Source of the DNA: Phytophthora hibernalis
Taxonomy: Eukaryota; Oomycota; Peronosporomycetes; Peronosporales; Peronosporaceae
Assembly (NCBI GenBank): GCA_012656075.1
Contig: JAAKBF010000349.1
Span: 62,001-126,000, forward strand
Length of the DNA stretch: 64,000 nucleotides
Reading direction: 5' to 3'
Shown: positions 21,400-31,760 of the stretch, one piece after another
Numbering within the stretch: position 1 is the stretch's first letter
How the letters are laid out: each line of letters starts with the position of its first letter
Made by a program: the position numbers and the translations under genes
Notes under the pieces: model-generated
Databases searched by the model: none
What the model saw: only the letters and a program-made list of their open reading frames with translations
What the model was told of the DNA's origin: nothing

Positions 21400-22815
21400 C
21401 TAGCATGGGTTGGCCTTCTGGAACTCTTCCCACGCAGTGTTAAGCGCTGCGAAGACGCGTTCTGCAATAAGCAACTGTTCGGCATTGCGTCCACCGGACT
21501 TGTCGGGGTGCACGACGATCATGGCCTTGCGGTAGTGCTTCTTCACGTCGTTGGGCTGAATGAGCTTGCCCATGTTCACCTCGGTCCACTTGCAGTCTTC
21601 CCACATGACCTGGTGCATCGTGGACAGCAGTGTGCGGATGTTCTTCACGCGGCCATTGTCTTCGGCCCATGTCTTCAACCTGGGCCCAATCACAGTATTA
21701 GCGTTATCCTTCATCGCAGACAAGTTGCGAGCCGCTTCATCGCGCTTGCGCAAGTCTTCTCGGGCGCGCTCAACGTCGCGCTGGACCTGCCGCTCGCGTT
21801 CTTCCATGGCGCGACGCACACCCTCGGTCTTGGTCGACTTGTCCACCAGGTTCGGGTTGTACACATTGGAGCCGTCCGACGTGGACTTGGAGTGCGCCTC
21901 CATCTCCGCCATTGTTACAGGGCCCACCGTCTGTCCATTATCATCCTCAAACTTGGGCGGATCTTTGTACACCGCCTTCGAGGGCGACACCTGAGCTGCA
22001 GGGGCCGCACGAGCTGCCAGAGGGTCCATCGCGTTCAGGAAGTCCGAGTTAGCATTACCGGGCTGTGCAGTCTTAGCGGGTGCATCATTCCAGCCACTAT
22101 CATTCATGAGGTTCACATCCCTCTTGAGCGGTGACGGTGCCGCAGTCCCACCGGGCGATTGCTGTCCTCCCGACAAAAAGTCTTCCAGGTTGCTCTGCGC
22201 TGGAGGTGCCTCCTTGACCCCGAATCCGTCCTCGAGACGGATTTCTTCTCTCCAGAACTAACAGACGACGCGTTGCTATGCCTCGAGTCCGCTCCATTGG
22301 CGCTGCTCGATGCCCTGTCCGAGTACTTAGCTGGTCTCCCTGCTCGAAGGCGGACGAGGACGACGAGCGGTGGAAGCTGCTACCCTCCGCCAGCGGCTGC
22401 ACGGCCTTGGCCGACTGTACACTACTGCTGCTGTCTCCCAGTGTACTGCTGCACCCTTGTCGCTTGGGCGGTTGACTGCCGCTGGCCCACTTGAGCACGG
22501 GGCGGCGGCGGAACACGAGCCCGGGCTTGTGGGGCCGCTCCAGTCTCAGCAGCTTGCAGATGACGCGGCCACCCACCAGAGGCACCTTCTGCGTGGGATG
22601 CGTCACGTCCAACCAGAAGAAGGTGCTGCCCTTGCTGCTGTTGAGTCGGAAGCGGAAGTGGAAGGCCGCCGGGTTGCGCAACGGAAACTCCGCAGTACGT
22701 CGGCGAGCGTCACGTCGGCACCCGGGGCCAGACCCGCCAGGCGGAAGGCGTTCGGATGCGCGCGGTCCTCGCCGTCCTCGCCCTGCAGGTAGTAGAAGGC
22801 CCAAATGCCTTCCAT
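21400..22815 (-). CDS. DIX-domain plus auxilin-type J-domain protein (apparent frameshifts)
   Basis: From ATG 22815 the first part matches a DIX polymerisation domain: GIWAFYYLQGEDGEDRAHP, VTLADVL, then after a frame change FHFRFRLNSSKGSTFFWLDV and KVPLVGGRVICKLL. A Ser-rich linker follows. A predicted coiled coil (RRAMEERERQVQRDVERARE) precedes an auxilin-like C-terminal J domain (KHYRKAMIVVHPDKSGGR with the HPD triad, stop at 21400-21402). Auxilin J domains recruit Hsc70 to uncoat clathrin vesicles. Joining DIX to this J domain is unusual. Three one-base frame changes are needed, near 22685, 22340 and 22225, with no stop-codon substitutions, so sequence error is likely. The J part is certain; the DIX call is by pattern. 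Confidence 0.7.
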
Positions 22816-23569
22816 GCTCAGCACGCCGTCGACAAGTGACCCGCCGACTGGAGATAGCTCGGGGGAGATCAAGCGACCCAGGAATAGCTCTTATATGCTT
22901 GTACGGTACCGCACTTGTGGTACTGGAGTGTGAGCCACACCAAGGTCATTCTAGAAGAGTAGGACCCTGGCTGGAGTGACCTTGTAAGCAAATTGTTGCG
23001 TTTTGGCCACTGCCGCCATCGGGTCGATGCTGCGTGTAACTCGCCAACGGCGCCGCAATCCGAAAACCGACTCTCGTTTCCGCCCGCGACAGTGACCTCG
23101 ACGGCGATGAACTTCATCGGATGAAGGCAAACCTCAGCAGAGAGGACCGACGTCTTGATGACAGCGGTCTCGGCGAACATGCACCGACTCAATTGTTTGG
23201 GGACGGTATGGATTCGGCCCGTCATGCATCACTAGCTGCAGGTTCGAGCTGTTCGTTCACACTGCAATCGCTCGAACGGTTGCAGTGAATCCCCACTGCA
23301 ACAGCCACAGTGCGAATCGCACCGACACTTGAGTCGAGTCCTTCCACGCGACGCACGACGCGCCGCAAAGCAGTCCGCGCAGATGTTGGCGACAAAGCAC
23401 CATGCTGTGCAACGAGCACGACAGCAAACCTCAAGGACAGTCCAAAAGGCCAAGAGAGCGAGACCGGCATACTCAGCCCCAGTCACAAACAGCCCTAAAC
23501 GCGATACCCGGCCTGTGGATTTCGAGGCTCATTCGTGAATCGGCCGCAGAGAATTCGGAGTGTGCAAGT
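22816..23569. other. Intergenic between divergent genes
   Basis: About 750 bp lie between the DIX/J gene (minus) and the first TKL kinase (plus). Open stretches here (22869-23225 minus, 23310-23538 plus) have no recognisable domain and look accidental. The promoters of both genes must lie here; I could not identify defined elements. Confidence 0.4.
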
Positions 23570-25119
23570 ATGAAGGTGTTTCAGCCCATTGCGGCCGCCC
23601 TACCGCTGCTCGTGCTGCACTCTACCTCCGTGGCCGCACAGGACGCCAGTCCCTCCAACACGAGCTCCGGCTCGTCCATCATCTATATCGTCATCGCTGT
23701 GATCGTCGTGCTCTTCGGCATCGTGGCCTTCTTCGTGTATAAGCGCAAGCAGAATCGTCGCAAGCGGACGGATGACCGGCGCTACGGCCTGCCGTCCACC
23801 ACCGCGCGCTCGGGTGTCATGTCTCATGGCAATACGGTCTACGATCGACGCATGGACTCCACAGGTTACAGTCGACAGTCGACCAAGAAGGACAAGAAGG
23901 CGGCCAACTCGCACAACTCGCAGCAGAGGGTAGAACGCCCTCCCCAGTGGCCTGCGAACGGAGCTCCAACCTACACTCGGCAGCAACAGCTGCAGTCGCA
24001 GTACCAGCACCAACCGCAGTACCAATCTCAGTACCAGTCGCAGTACCAGCCACAGCAGTCGGCGTTCCCACCGCCACCGCCTCCTGAGCTCCCGATGCTT
24101 GAGCAGCACGAGGACCAAGGTCCAGGTCTGTCCATGATGGAGCTTCAGCAGAGCCAAATATCGGTGGCAGCCAGCGTGGAAGGCGTGCACCAAAGACAGA
24201 CGGACCCGGGCGTGATCGCCCGTACCCAGGAGACTGCGGAGCGCGTGATGGCGGAGCTGTCCGAGGACCCCGAGTTCGAGGAGAGCTGGATCCCGCACGA
24301 TTCGCTCTACTTCACTCGAGCGATCTCCAAGGGGCATTCGGAGAGGTGTGGCTGGCGCAGCTGGAAAACACGCAGGTGGCGGTGAAGAAGATTCTCGATG
24401 AGAAAAAGCACGACGTCAAGGAGATCGAGTGTTTCGGAGCGGAGATCAAGCTTATGGCGCTTTTGAAGCACCCGAAGATCGTGGCCTTCATTGGTGTTTC
24501 GTGGAGCACCACGCAGGACCTGTGCGCCGTGACCGAGTTTATGGCCAAGGGCGACCTGTACGGATACCTGGAGCGCCGCAAGGGAAAGCTCAACTGGCGC
24601 GACCACAAAATGTGGCTGGCCGAGGATATTGCCGAGGCTCTGGGGTACCTGCACTCGCTGTCACCGAAGGTGATCCACCGAGACCTCAAGTCCAAGAATA
24701 TTTTGCTGGACAGCAAGTACCGCGCCAAACTCAGCGACTTTGGTATCAGCCGTAAGCGCTCCGTGGAGGAGACGATGACAGCAGGCGTCGGCACGATCTA
24801 CTGGACGGCTCCGGAGGTTCTCATGGGCAAGAAGTACACCGAAAAGGCGGACATCTACTCGTTCGGCATCGTCATGTCGGAGATGGACATGTGCGCTGTG
24901 CCGTATTCCGACAAGCGCGACAACTCGGGCAAGCCTCTTCAGGGCATGAAGATCATCCAGATGGTGATTCGCTCGGCGCTTCGACCGTCGTTCCAGGAGG
25001 ATTGCCCGGAGCAGATCCGGGCGCTCGCCGACCGCTGCCTGGACGCCGACCCGGACGTGCGGCCGGACGCACCCGAGCTGCTCGACATTCTGCAAGACAT
25101 CCAGGAGGATTTGCAGTAA
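23570..25119 (+). CDS. Receptor-like TKL protein kinase (one apparent frameshift)
   Basis: ATG 23570 opens with a signal peptide (MKVFQPIAAALPLLVLHSTS), a very short Ser/Asn-rich ectodomain, a membrane span (SIIYIVIAVIVVLFGIVAFF) and a basic stop-transfer. A long cytoplasmic linker rich in Gln, Tyr and Pro (repeated QYQ units) follows. The kinase has ISKG then FGEVWLAQLENTQVAVKKIL, catalytic loop HRDLKSKN, DFGISR, and TIYWTAPEVL, which is the TKL pattern. The frame breaks at the glycine loop near 24330, at a GGGG run where one base seems missing. It ends at TAA 25117-25119. The adjacent kinase at 26028 is a close tandem paralogue with a different N-terminus. A signalling role at the cell surface is inferred. 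Confidence 0.87.
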
Positions 25120-26027
25120 AAGCGTTGAGAAGAGTAGCGCAGAGCGAGCAAGAGCAGCGATACATTCGCTATGACTCTTACTCGTCTACGGGTATTTAAG
25201 ATTTTTGCAGATAATACATGAGATTCAATTGAAGAAGTGTTCGTGGCGTAAGCTTGACGATACATGTAACGTTTTGAGATGTCGATATAAGCCTGCGTCA
25301 AGCTCGTTGAAGCACAACCAGCTTGGCGCGCATTAAGCTGAAGCTGAAGCACGACGTCCACAATGGCTTCGCTCCTAGCAGATGCCTCAACAGCAGCACC
25401 TCGAGCAGTCCGTATATGCGTCGACGTTGAGTATGGTGAATGTACGGTCGAGTTTCGCTTTGTGGACAGTTGAGGACATCCGAAGATAACTAACTCGAGG
25501 TAATGCCGGATGGAGGCAGACGCACGCTTTTGCATCCCCGCAGCCGTCGACAATTTTGCAGTTGAGGTGATCCGCTTGGATTCTCACAACTTCACCGAAA
25601 TACCCCCACGGTCACGGACGCCGATGAAATCTAGCGCGTAGTGGCACCCCATAGCAAATTTTGTGTGGCGTGACCGGAGCTGTGGGTGCAGGTGAAGGTC
25701 TGCAACAGCAACGCCAAGACCATCGAGAAGCGGCCGTCGGCATTTCAGACGCCAGAAGCACTGCGCAGATCGGTTACTTCGCTATTATAATAATGCCGTC
25801 GCCATGGTCAACATGTCCGCACAACACCTACACTACAGATACGAGGCAGCCTCCGTCGCCATTACCGCTGGTGGAACGACCGGACGTTTTTTTCGCTTTT
25901 CCGATTGGCTGCTGAAACCGATTTCCATCCAATCGGAATCGACGAATTTCTCCCACGCGAAAAACGAGTCAGTTCCGCATTAAGTCGAATTCCATCAGCC
26001 ATTCCGGCTTCGGGGACTAGCTGCATC
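25120..26027. other. Intergenic between tandem TKL kinases
   Basis: About 900 bp without a supportable gene. An open stretch at 25905-26027 is in frame with the next kinase and could be an extra N-terminus; the rest shows no domain or repeat that I can see. Confidence 0.4.
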
Positions 26028-27370
26028 ATGGGCTTGGTGGCCTTCCTCACGTGCGGCGCGTGTGCCAGCCGTCGTAAACGCGGCCACGAGAGCTTCCCGG
26101 ACACCATCACCATCCCCACGCCCGCCGCGCAGCCGCCGCCGCGCCATCACCCGTACGAGATCCACGGCACTCCGGCACAGGGACCCCACCACTCGTCCGG
26201 CGAGGGCCGCCCCAGCTACGGCCGCGACCGCAGACCGTCCAACCCGCAGCCGCGCGTCTCCAACGGACCCAACAGAGCGTCCAGCAACCAGCCGAGGCCT
26301 AGGAACAACTCGAGACCGCAGCCGTATCAGCCGCAGCACCGGAGCAGAGGCCGCGTCCAGCCCGACAGGAGCGTCCCGTGGTGCGCAGCATTGAGCCCGT
26401 GGCGTCCGACAAAGTGCGACCCAGCGCCGGGTCCTCAGGCTCGGGCAACAACCGCGACTCGGAGATCACGGACAAGTCGCGCGAGGTGGCGAGTCGCGTG
26501 CTGGAGCAGTTCCAGTCGGACCCGACGCTCGGACGGAAGCGCATTCCGTACTCGTCGCTCTACTTCACGCGCGTTCTCAGCAAAGGCGCGTTCGGAGAGG
26601 TGTGGCTTGCTCAGCTGGAGAACAGACAGGTGGCCGTCAAGCGTATCCTGAACGAGAAGAAGAACGACGAGAAGGAGATCGAGTGCTTCGGCGCCGAGAT
26701 TAAGCTCATGGCGTCCTTCTCGCACCCCAAGATTGTCGAGTTCCTGGGCGTGTCGTGGAGCTCCCATCAGGACGTGTGTGCTGTGACGGAATACATGGCC
26801 AAGGGCGACCTCTACGGCTTCCTCAAGCGTAGACAGGGACAGCTCAACTGGCGCGACCACAAAATCTTCTTGGCGGAGGATGTGGCGGATGCACTCGGCT
26901 ATCTGCACGGCCTGTCGCCAAAGGTGATTCACCGCGATCTCAAGTCGAAGAATATTCTACTGGACGACGCGTTCCGAGCCAAGCTCAGCGACTTTGGCAT
27001 CAGTCGGGAACGATCGGTGGAGGACACGATGACGGCGGGTGTGGGCACAATATACTGGACAGCACCCGAGGTACTCATGGGCAAAAAGTACACGGAGAAG
27101 GCGGACATCTTCTCGTTCGGCATCGTGATGTCGGAGCTGGACACCCATGCTGTGCCGTACTCGGACAAGCGCGACAACTCTGGCAAGAAGCTGCAGGGCA
27201 TGAAGATCGTGCAGATGGTGATCCGGCGAAGTTTGCGGCCGACGTTCTCGTCGGACACTCCCGCGCTCGTGAAAGAGCTGGCGGACCGCTGTCTGGACGC
27301 GGACCCGGACGTCCGACCCAGCGCCACGGAGCTGCTGCGAATCATCCAGCGCATGCAGAACCTCTTGTAA
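26028..27370 (+). CDS. TKL protein kinase, cytoplasmic paralogue (one apparent frameshift)
   Basis: The start at ATG 26028 gives MGLVAFLTCGACASRRKRG: Gly at position 2 and nearby cysteines suggest lipid anchoring, in contrast to the signal peptide and membrane span of its neighbour. An in-frame ATG at 25905 would add 41 residues. A Pro/Arg/His-rich linker leads to a kinase domain with LSKGAFGEVWLAQ, VAVKRIL, HRDLKSKN, DFGISR and TIYWTAPEVL, closely matching the upstream kinase. The linker changes frame near 26335, consistent with one missing base. It stops at TAA 27368-27370. The tandem arrangement and high kinase-domain similarity show a local duplication followed by change of the targeting segment. 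Confidence 0.85.
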
Positions 27371-27589
27371 GTTGCAGTCTAGCCCCGAAAAGCCGCTCAG
27401 GTAGAAAAAGACGGAGGACGCTCGCCGATCGAACCGAAGGAAGGATCAAACGAGTAGCGCGTCGGGAGCAAGCGACATCATCGCGCCCGCTCCAACTAGA
27501 TGCCGCGTGCACAAGTCATGCCGTGCCGATAGGACGCATTTTTTGTTGGTTTGTCATTAATTCCCAATAAAAACAAACACAATTCAGTT

Positions 27590-28117
27590 GCTAGAGCTAA
27601 TGGGGTCCCAAATACTACAGTACCGTATTCCTTCTGTGCTTACTGACACCCATTTTCACGATTTGAATGGGGCCCCAAAAGCAAATAAAAAATTACCTGA
27701 ATTGCAGCATATCCCTTCAAATCGAATGTTGTGGTACACTGTCTGTTTCTCACTGAATCTGTCAGTTAGCACATAGGGTGCAACAGGACTGCAATCGCCG
27801 ACAGTTGATTGGCTGTAAAGACTGGCAGTAATAAGTGCTCGTCAGTAAGCACAGAAGGAATACGGTACTCTCAGATTTTGGTCTCTGCCTTTTGGTCCCA
27901 AATAGTCTGACCGTTTGGTCCCAAATAGGATGACATTTTTGGTCCTAAATAGTCTGTCATTTTTGGTCTAGACAGTTTTGGTCTTTTAAATACTCTCAGC
28001 ATTTTGGTCCGAAGAAGTCTGACCGTTTTGGTCCGAATATGTGAAGTTTGACCCAAATAGTCTGACCATTTTGGTCTGACAGTTTTGGTCCCTGATTGCT
28101 TTGGTCCGACCTTTATT
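27590..28117 (+). repeat. Degenerate minisatellite, about 22-26 bp units, interrupted by a MITE
   Basis: Units related to TTTTGGTCCCAAATAGTCTG recur about ten times between 27872 and 28117 with variable spacing. A matching unit (GGTCCCAAATACTACAG) lies left of the MITE at 27623-27865, so the MITE seems to have inserted in the array edge. The array ends about 35 bp before the CCDC77 start codon and so makes up its proximal promoter region. Confidence 0.75.
27623..27865. mobile_element. MITE family CCGTATTCC, copy 1 (243 bp)
   Basis: Inverted ends CCGTATTCCTTCTGTGCTTA, about 26 bp with high match, are flanked by TA (27621-27622 and 27866-27867). Internal sequence matches 34781-35008 in inverted orientation, including a shared block with GCCGACAGTTGATTGGCTGT. 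No ORF. Confidence 0.88.
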
Positions 28118-28150
28118 CGTTTTGAGATACCATTTTTGAAAACCGCCAAC

Positions 28151-29943
28151 ATGGAGGAGGCGGAGGCGTTGCTGTGTTTCGGGTCCCCGCGGCGGGGCTT
28201 CTCAACGTCGCACCACAGCTCCGTGGACGAGCAGAAGCTGGAGGAGGAAGGAGGAAAAGACGCGACTCAGTTGCTGGCCTTCTACCGCCAGAGATGCGAG
28301 CAATTTCACGCTGAACGGGAGCAAACGCTGACACATTTGGCACAGATCGAGGTATCGCATTACCATCTTGGAATAAAGGCGATATCAATTGAGTATACAC
28401 TAATGTTGTGTACTGTGGACGAGCAGGTGTCCAAGGAAGAAGCTCATCGACTCAAATGGGAGCTCAGGACGAAAGATGAGGAGGTGCGATCAGTTGCTAC
28501 ATTCGTGATGTTTCGTGGTATTCTTACAAGTTGTTGTTTTATTTTATAGATTGCAGAACTGGAAGAGTCTCTGAAGAAGACAAATTCTACTCTGTTCCAA
28601 GTCAAGGCAGAGCTCATTGACATGCAGGCGGAAAACAAGACTCTGAAGCTGCAGGAACAGGATGACAGACAGAAAATTCAGCATTTGCTGGCACTCACCC
28701 AGCCCATTACAGAACAGGTAGAACGTAATGACTATAGAGAAATGATTTGGCTGAGTGGTGACTAATTTTTGGGGTGTTTCGTGAGCAGGTGACGTTCTTT
28801 AGAGACTGTCGACCGGGTACCAGGACGACGTACCCTTCTCAGCAAACTCCATCACCTACAACGTACCAGTATCCGTCCACGATGCACATTGGGTCGGAAG
28901 ATATGCAGGAAAAGACGAAAAAGAAGCAGCAGCAGGCGCATTTTGTAGTGCGAGGCAATGCGCCAAGTCTTGCCAATATTAATGGAGGGATTCCACCGAA
29001 CAAGGTGTTGCGGACGGTGTACATGCCCAACCAGCAGACAGCCGCACTGACCAAGACCATTGAGAATCTCCAGAAACAGCTTGAGTCGCACCAAGAACTC
29101 ACTGAAACGCGAATTCAGGTATGCTGATGGCTTGAAATGCTGGAATCCGTTTGAAACAAACTAATTTCGCTCGTTGAGCTAGGCTCTGCAGGATGGTTTT
29201 GCTGAGGAGAAAGGTAAGATGCTGTTGTACCAGCAGCAACTCGAGGGGAAGAGCAGCCAACTTGAGGAGCAAGCCGAAAAGACGAAGCGGGTTCTTACCC
29301 AAACAACCAAGGATTATTTGGTACTGCGTCACAAATCGCAAGAAACAGAGCGCCTAGCACACGAGGAACTGTTCCAAGTGAAGCAAAAGTGCGAAAATCT
29401 GGTAACGGAGAAAACCAAGTTGACAGTCAAGGTGCAAGAAGAAACAAATGCGCTTCGAGAAGTCGTTCGGGAGGAAGGCAACCAGACCGTCTTGGAGTTC
29501 CGAAACCAGGCACTTTCTCGGGATCGGGATCTACATATTTTGAAGGAACAGTACGCAGCCATGCAAGAAGCATGCACGAAACGCATCCAGGACCTGCAGC
29601 AGCGCTTGACAAAATTAAGAACTCGGTACCGAAATCTCGACAATCGCCGTGCCATGGAGATGGAAGGATTTACTCGAGACTTGGCCGGACTAAAGAGGCA
29701 TCTGCAAAAGCTGGAGGTGATTCTCTACGGCAGAGGCCTGTCAGCGCAGGAGCGACAAGTTTTGCGCTACGGTGAGTCTCTTTCATCTTGGTACAGTAAC
29801 TTGCTGGTCCTGTGCTGGAAAACTGATTTGTATTGTATGAACTGTACGAAGACTATGCTTTAGACGCTAATCAGCTGAGTGACGAGATCGCAACGTTACA
29901 GCGGCGATTAATGGACTTATCAGCCGACCTCGCGGAGGCTTAA
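28151..29943 (+). CDS. CCDC77: CCDC77 homologue, coiled-coil centriole/basal-body protein (6 exons, 474 aa)
   Basis: Exons 28151-28351, 28427-28483, 28550-28717, 28789-29118, 29183-29771 and 29864-29943 total exactly 475 codons with GT-AG introns. Matches to the CCDC77 family are in order: LLAFYRQRCEQFHAERE, the HRLKWELRTKDEEI segment across an exon joint, KIQHLLALTQ, EQVTFFRDCRPG, a long coiled coil with YLVLRHKSQETERLAHEELF, and near the end RNLDNRRAMEMEGFTRDL. CCDC77 proteins associate with centrosomes and basal bodies, so a role in zoospore flagella is a reasonable inference. No damage to the frame is seen. Confidence 0.85.
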
Positions 29944-29965
29944 TTCCACTCGATCTCTTTTTGCA

Positions 29966-30545
29966 TCAATACTTTTGTGCTTGCTTTCGGAAGTTGCTTA
30001 AATTGACACCCCACAGCGCCACCGGGAACACCACCCACGCGAGCGTTGCTGACTGAGTCGGTAGCTTGCACCTGGCAGCATGGAATTGCTTTCGCTCCAA
30101 GGTTGGTTGCTCTACAGCCAACGAAAGCCAGCGCAATACGCGAACGCTGGCGGTGGTACTCTGTAGTTGAGAAGCGCTAGAGAGATTCAGTCCTCCAAAC
30201 ATCTCGTGCACGTTTTCAGACCTCGTGCGCGTGTACATGCAGTTGCCGCGGTCGTTGGTGGTCGGAGCAACTGCGCACCGAACATTTCCAAGTCGCCGTT
30301 TGCAGCATTAATCCGAAGAATTACTTCGTCCTGGACATCCAAAGAGTCAACATTTCTGCTTAATCACGTTGCAGCAGGTGCTCCAAAACTACTAGTACAA
30401 AAGTATCAGATCAATGTGCGTGCCAAGCAAGAAACAAACACAGAGTCAGACGCACCGAGTCTGCGGTAGGCTTTGACGTCGTCCGTGGAGATAGAGCGAT
30501 CCAACCCGAGGACTTCGTAATATGGGTACATGTAGTTCGACTGCA
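29966..30545 (-). pseudogene. Degenerate copy of the tail-anchored J protein
   Basis: This tandem relic downstream of 30757-31483 matches both ends of that gene. A J-domain start YYEVLGLDRSISTDDVKAYR lies at about 30465-30520, an EVILRINAA piece near 30330, and the C-terminal part SENVHEMFGGLNLSSAS... with LWGVNLSN at 29966-30238. The HPD exon is not recognisable, part of helix IV is deleted, the start codon is absent, and stops interrupt the frame. Confidence 0.75.
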
Positions 30546-30756
30546 GGTGCTTGTGGGTCAAAGAAACTTATGTCTACAGTTTTCATGGCCATGCCTTCCA
30601 ACGAGGTTCCATGGGTTAACAAACCGGATAACGCTTTTCGTGAATACAATCCAGCGTTGAGAGCAACAGCACCTGACTCACAAGCATCAAACAAGAACCG
30701 AGTAGAGCCCCACTCTAGAGTTTCTATTGCTTGCTCGGTTCGTACGTATAATGAGA

Positions 30757-31483
30757 TCAGCGTTTCTTGGATTGGTTCCGGACGTTGCTCAGGTTGACGC
30801 CCCAGAGCACCACCAGCGCCACTGGGAAGGCCAGCCAGGCCAGTGATGCGGATTGCGTCGGCAGCTTGGATTTGGCAGCTCGAAAGCGCTTCCTCTCCGC
30901 GAGGTCGGTCGCTCTTCTGCCAATAGCAGCAGGTGCGACGTGCGACCTCTGTCGATGGTACTGAGCCGTGGTGAAGCGCTCGTACGTGTTGAGGCCTCCG
31001 AACATCTCGTGGACATCCTCGGAGCTCATTGGCTTGTAATTACCAGCAGCACCAACCACCACGCGGTCGCTGTGGCCCGGGGCCGCCGAGATGCCGAACA
31101 TGTCCAGGTCGTACTTGACACGCTCCGAGTTGTCGCTCAGCAGATCGTAGGCGGCATTGATACGCAGGATCTCCGCGTCCTAAGAGCAGCAGGATCAATA
31201 GTCAGATTATAGTCCTCGCCAAATAAGACATTGTGTAATGTGGTACAGTATACAATACCTTGCCATTCCGTCGGGCGGAGCCTTTGGTCTTGGCGTGATA
31301 GCGATCCGGTGATGTTCCAGCACTGCGTGTACAGAGCGTTTTAGGGGTGAGACAATGCAGGCAGAGCAGAGAGAACGCACCGAGCTTGCGGTACGCGGAC
31401 TTGATGTCGTCCGACGAGGCCGAGCGCTCCACGCCCAACACCTCGTAGTAATTGGGCTGCAGGTGCTTCTTGGACCGCGTCAT
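30757..31483 (-). CDS. J-domain (DnaJ-like) protein with C-terminal membrane anchor (3 exons)
   Basis: Exons on the minus strand are 31483-31381, 31322-31259 and 31179-30757. Exon 1 gives MTRSKKHLQPNYYEVLGVER and SSDDIKSAYRKL, helices I-II of a J domain. Exon 2 carries the HPD loop region, but the sequence reads CACCGG where the frame needs one more C. With that base the product would be about 196 aa. Exon 3 completes the J domain (AEILRINAAYDLLSD) and, after a charged region, ends with a hydrophobic anchor (ASLAWLAFPVALVVLWGVNL) and a short basic tail. It likely recruits Hsp70 to a membrane. A degenerate second copy lies directly downstream. Confidence 0.82.
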
Positions 31484-31760
31484 GTTCGCAAACTGATAGG
31501 ACTATTTACCAATTGCGGATTACTACCCCTTATTAGGGGTGACTGAAAAGCAACGAAGAGGGCTTGCAGTTGGCTACTATTTTATTATACTGTTTTTTAT
31601 GAGCTGCTAATCGCTCGCAACTAACAAAACCCGATCACTAACTGCCGCTGCTTCAAGCGCTACGGCAGCTGGGGACGGAATGGAACTAATATGAAGGCCG
31701 CGTGCGCTGTGATAACCAGCGGCGGCCGGTCGGATGGGAAGAAATACTTGACTTCAGGGG

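Noticed and set aside
27871..28152. 93-codon minus-strand frame of repeated TKTVRPKW-like units
   Set aside because: It is a translation of the minisatellite; repeats without stops give an artificial frame.
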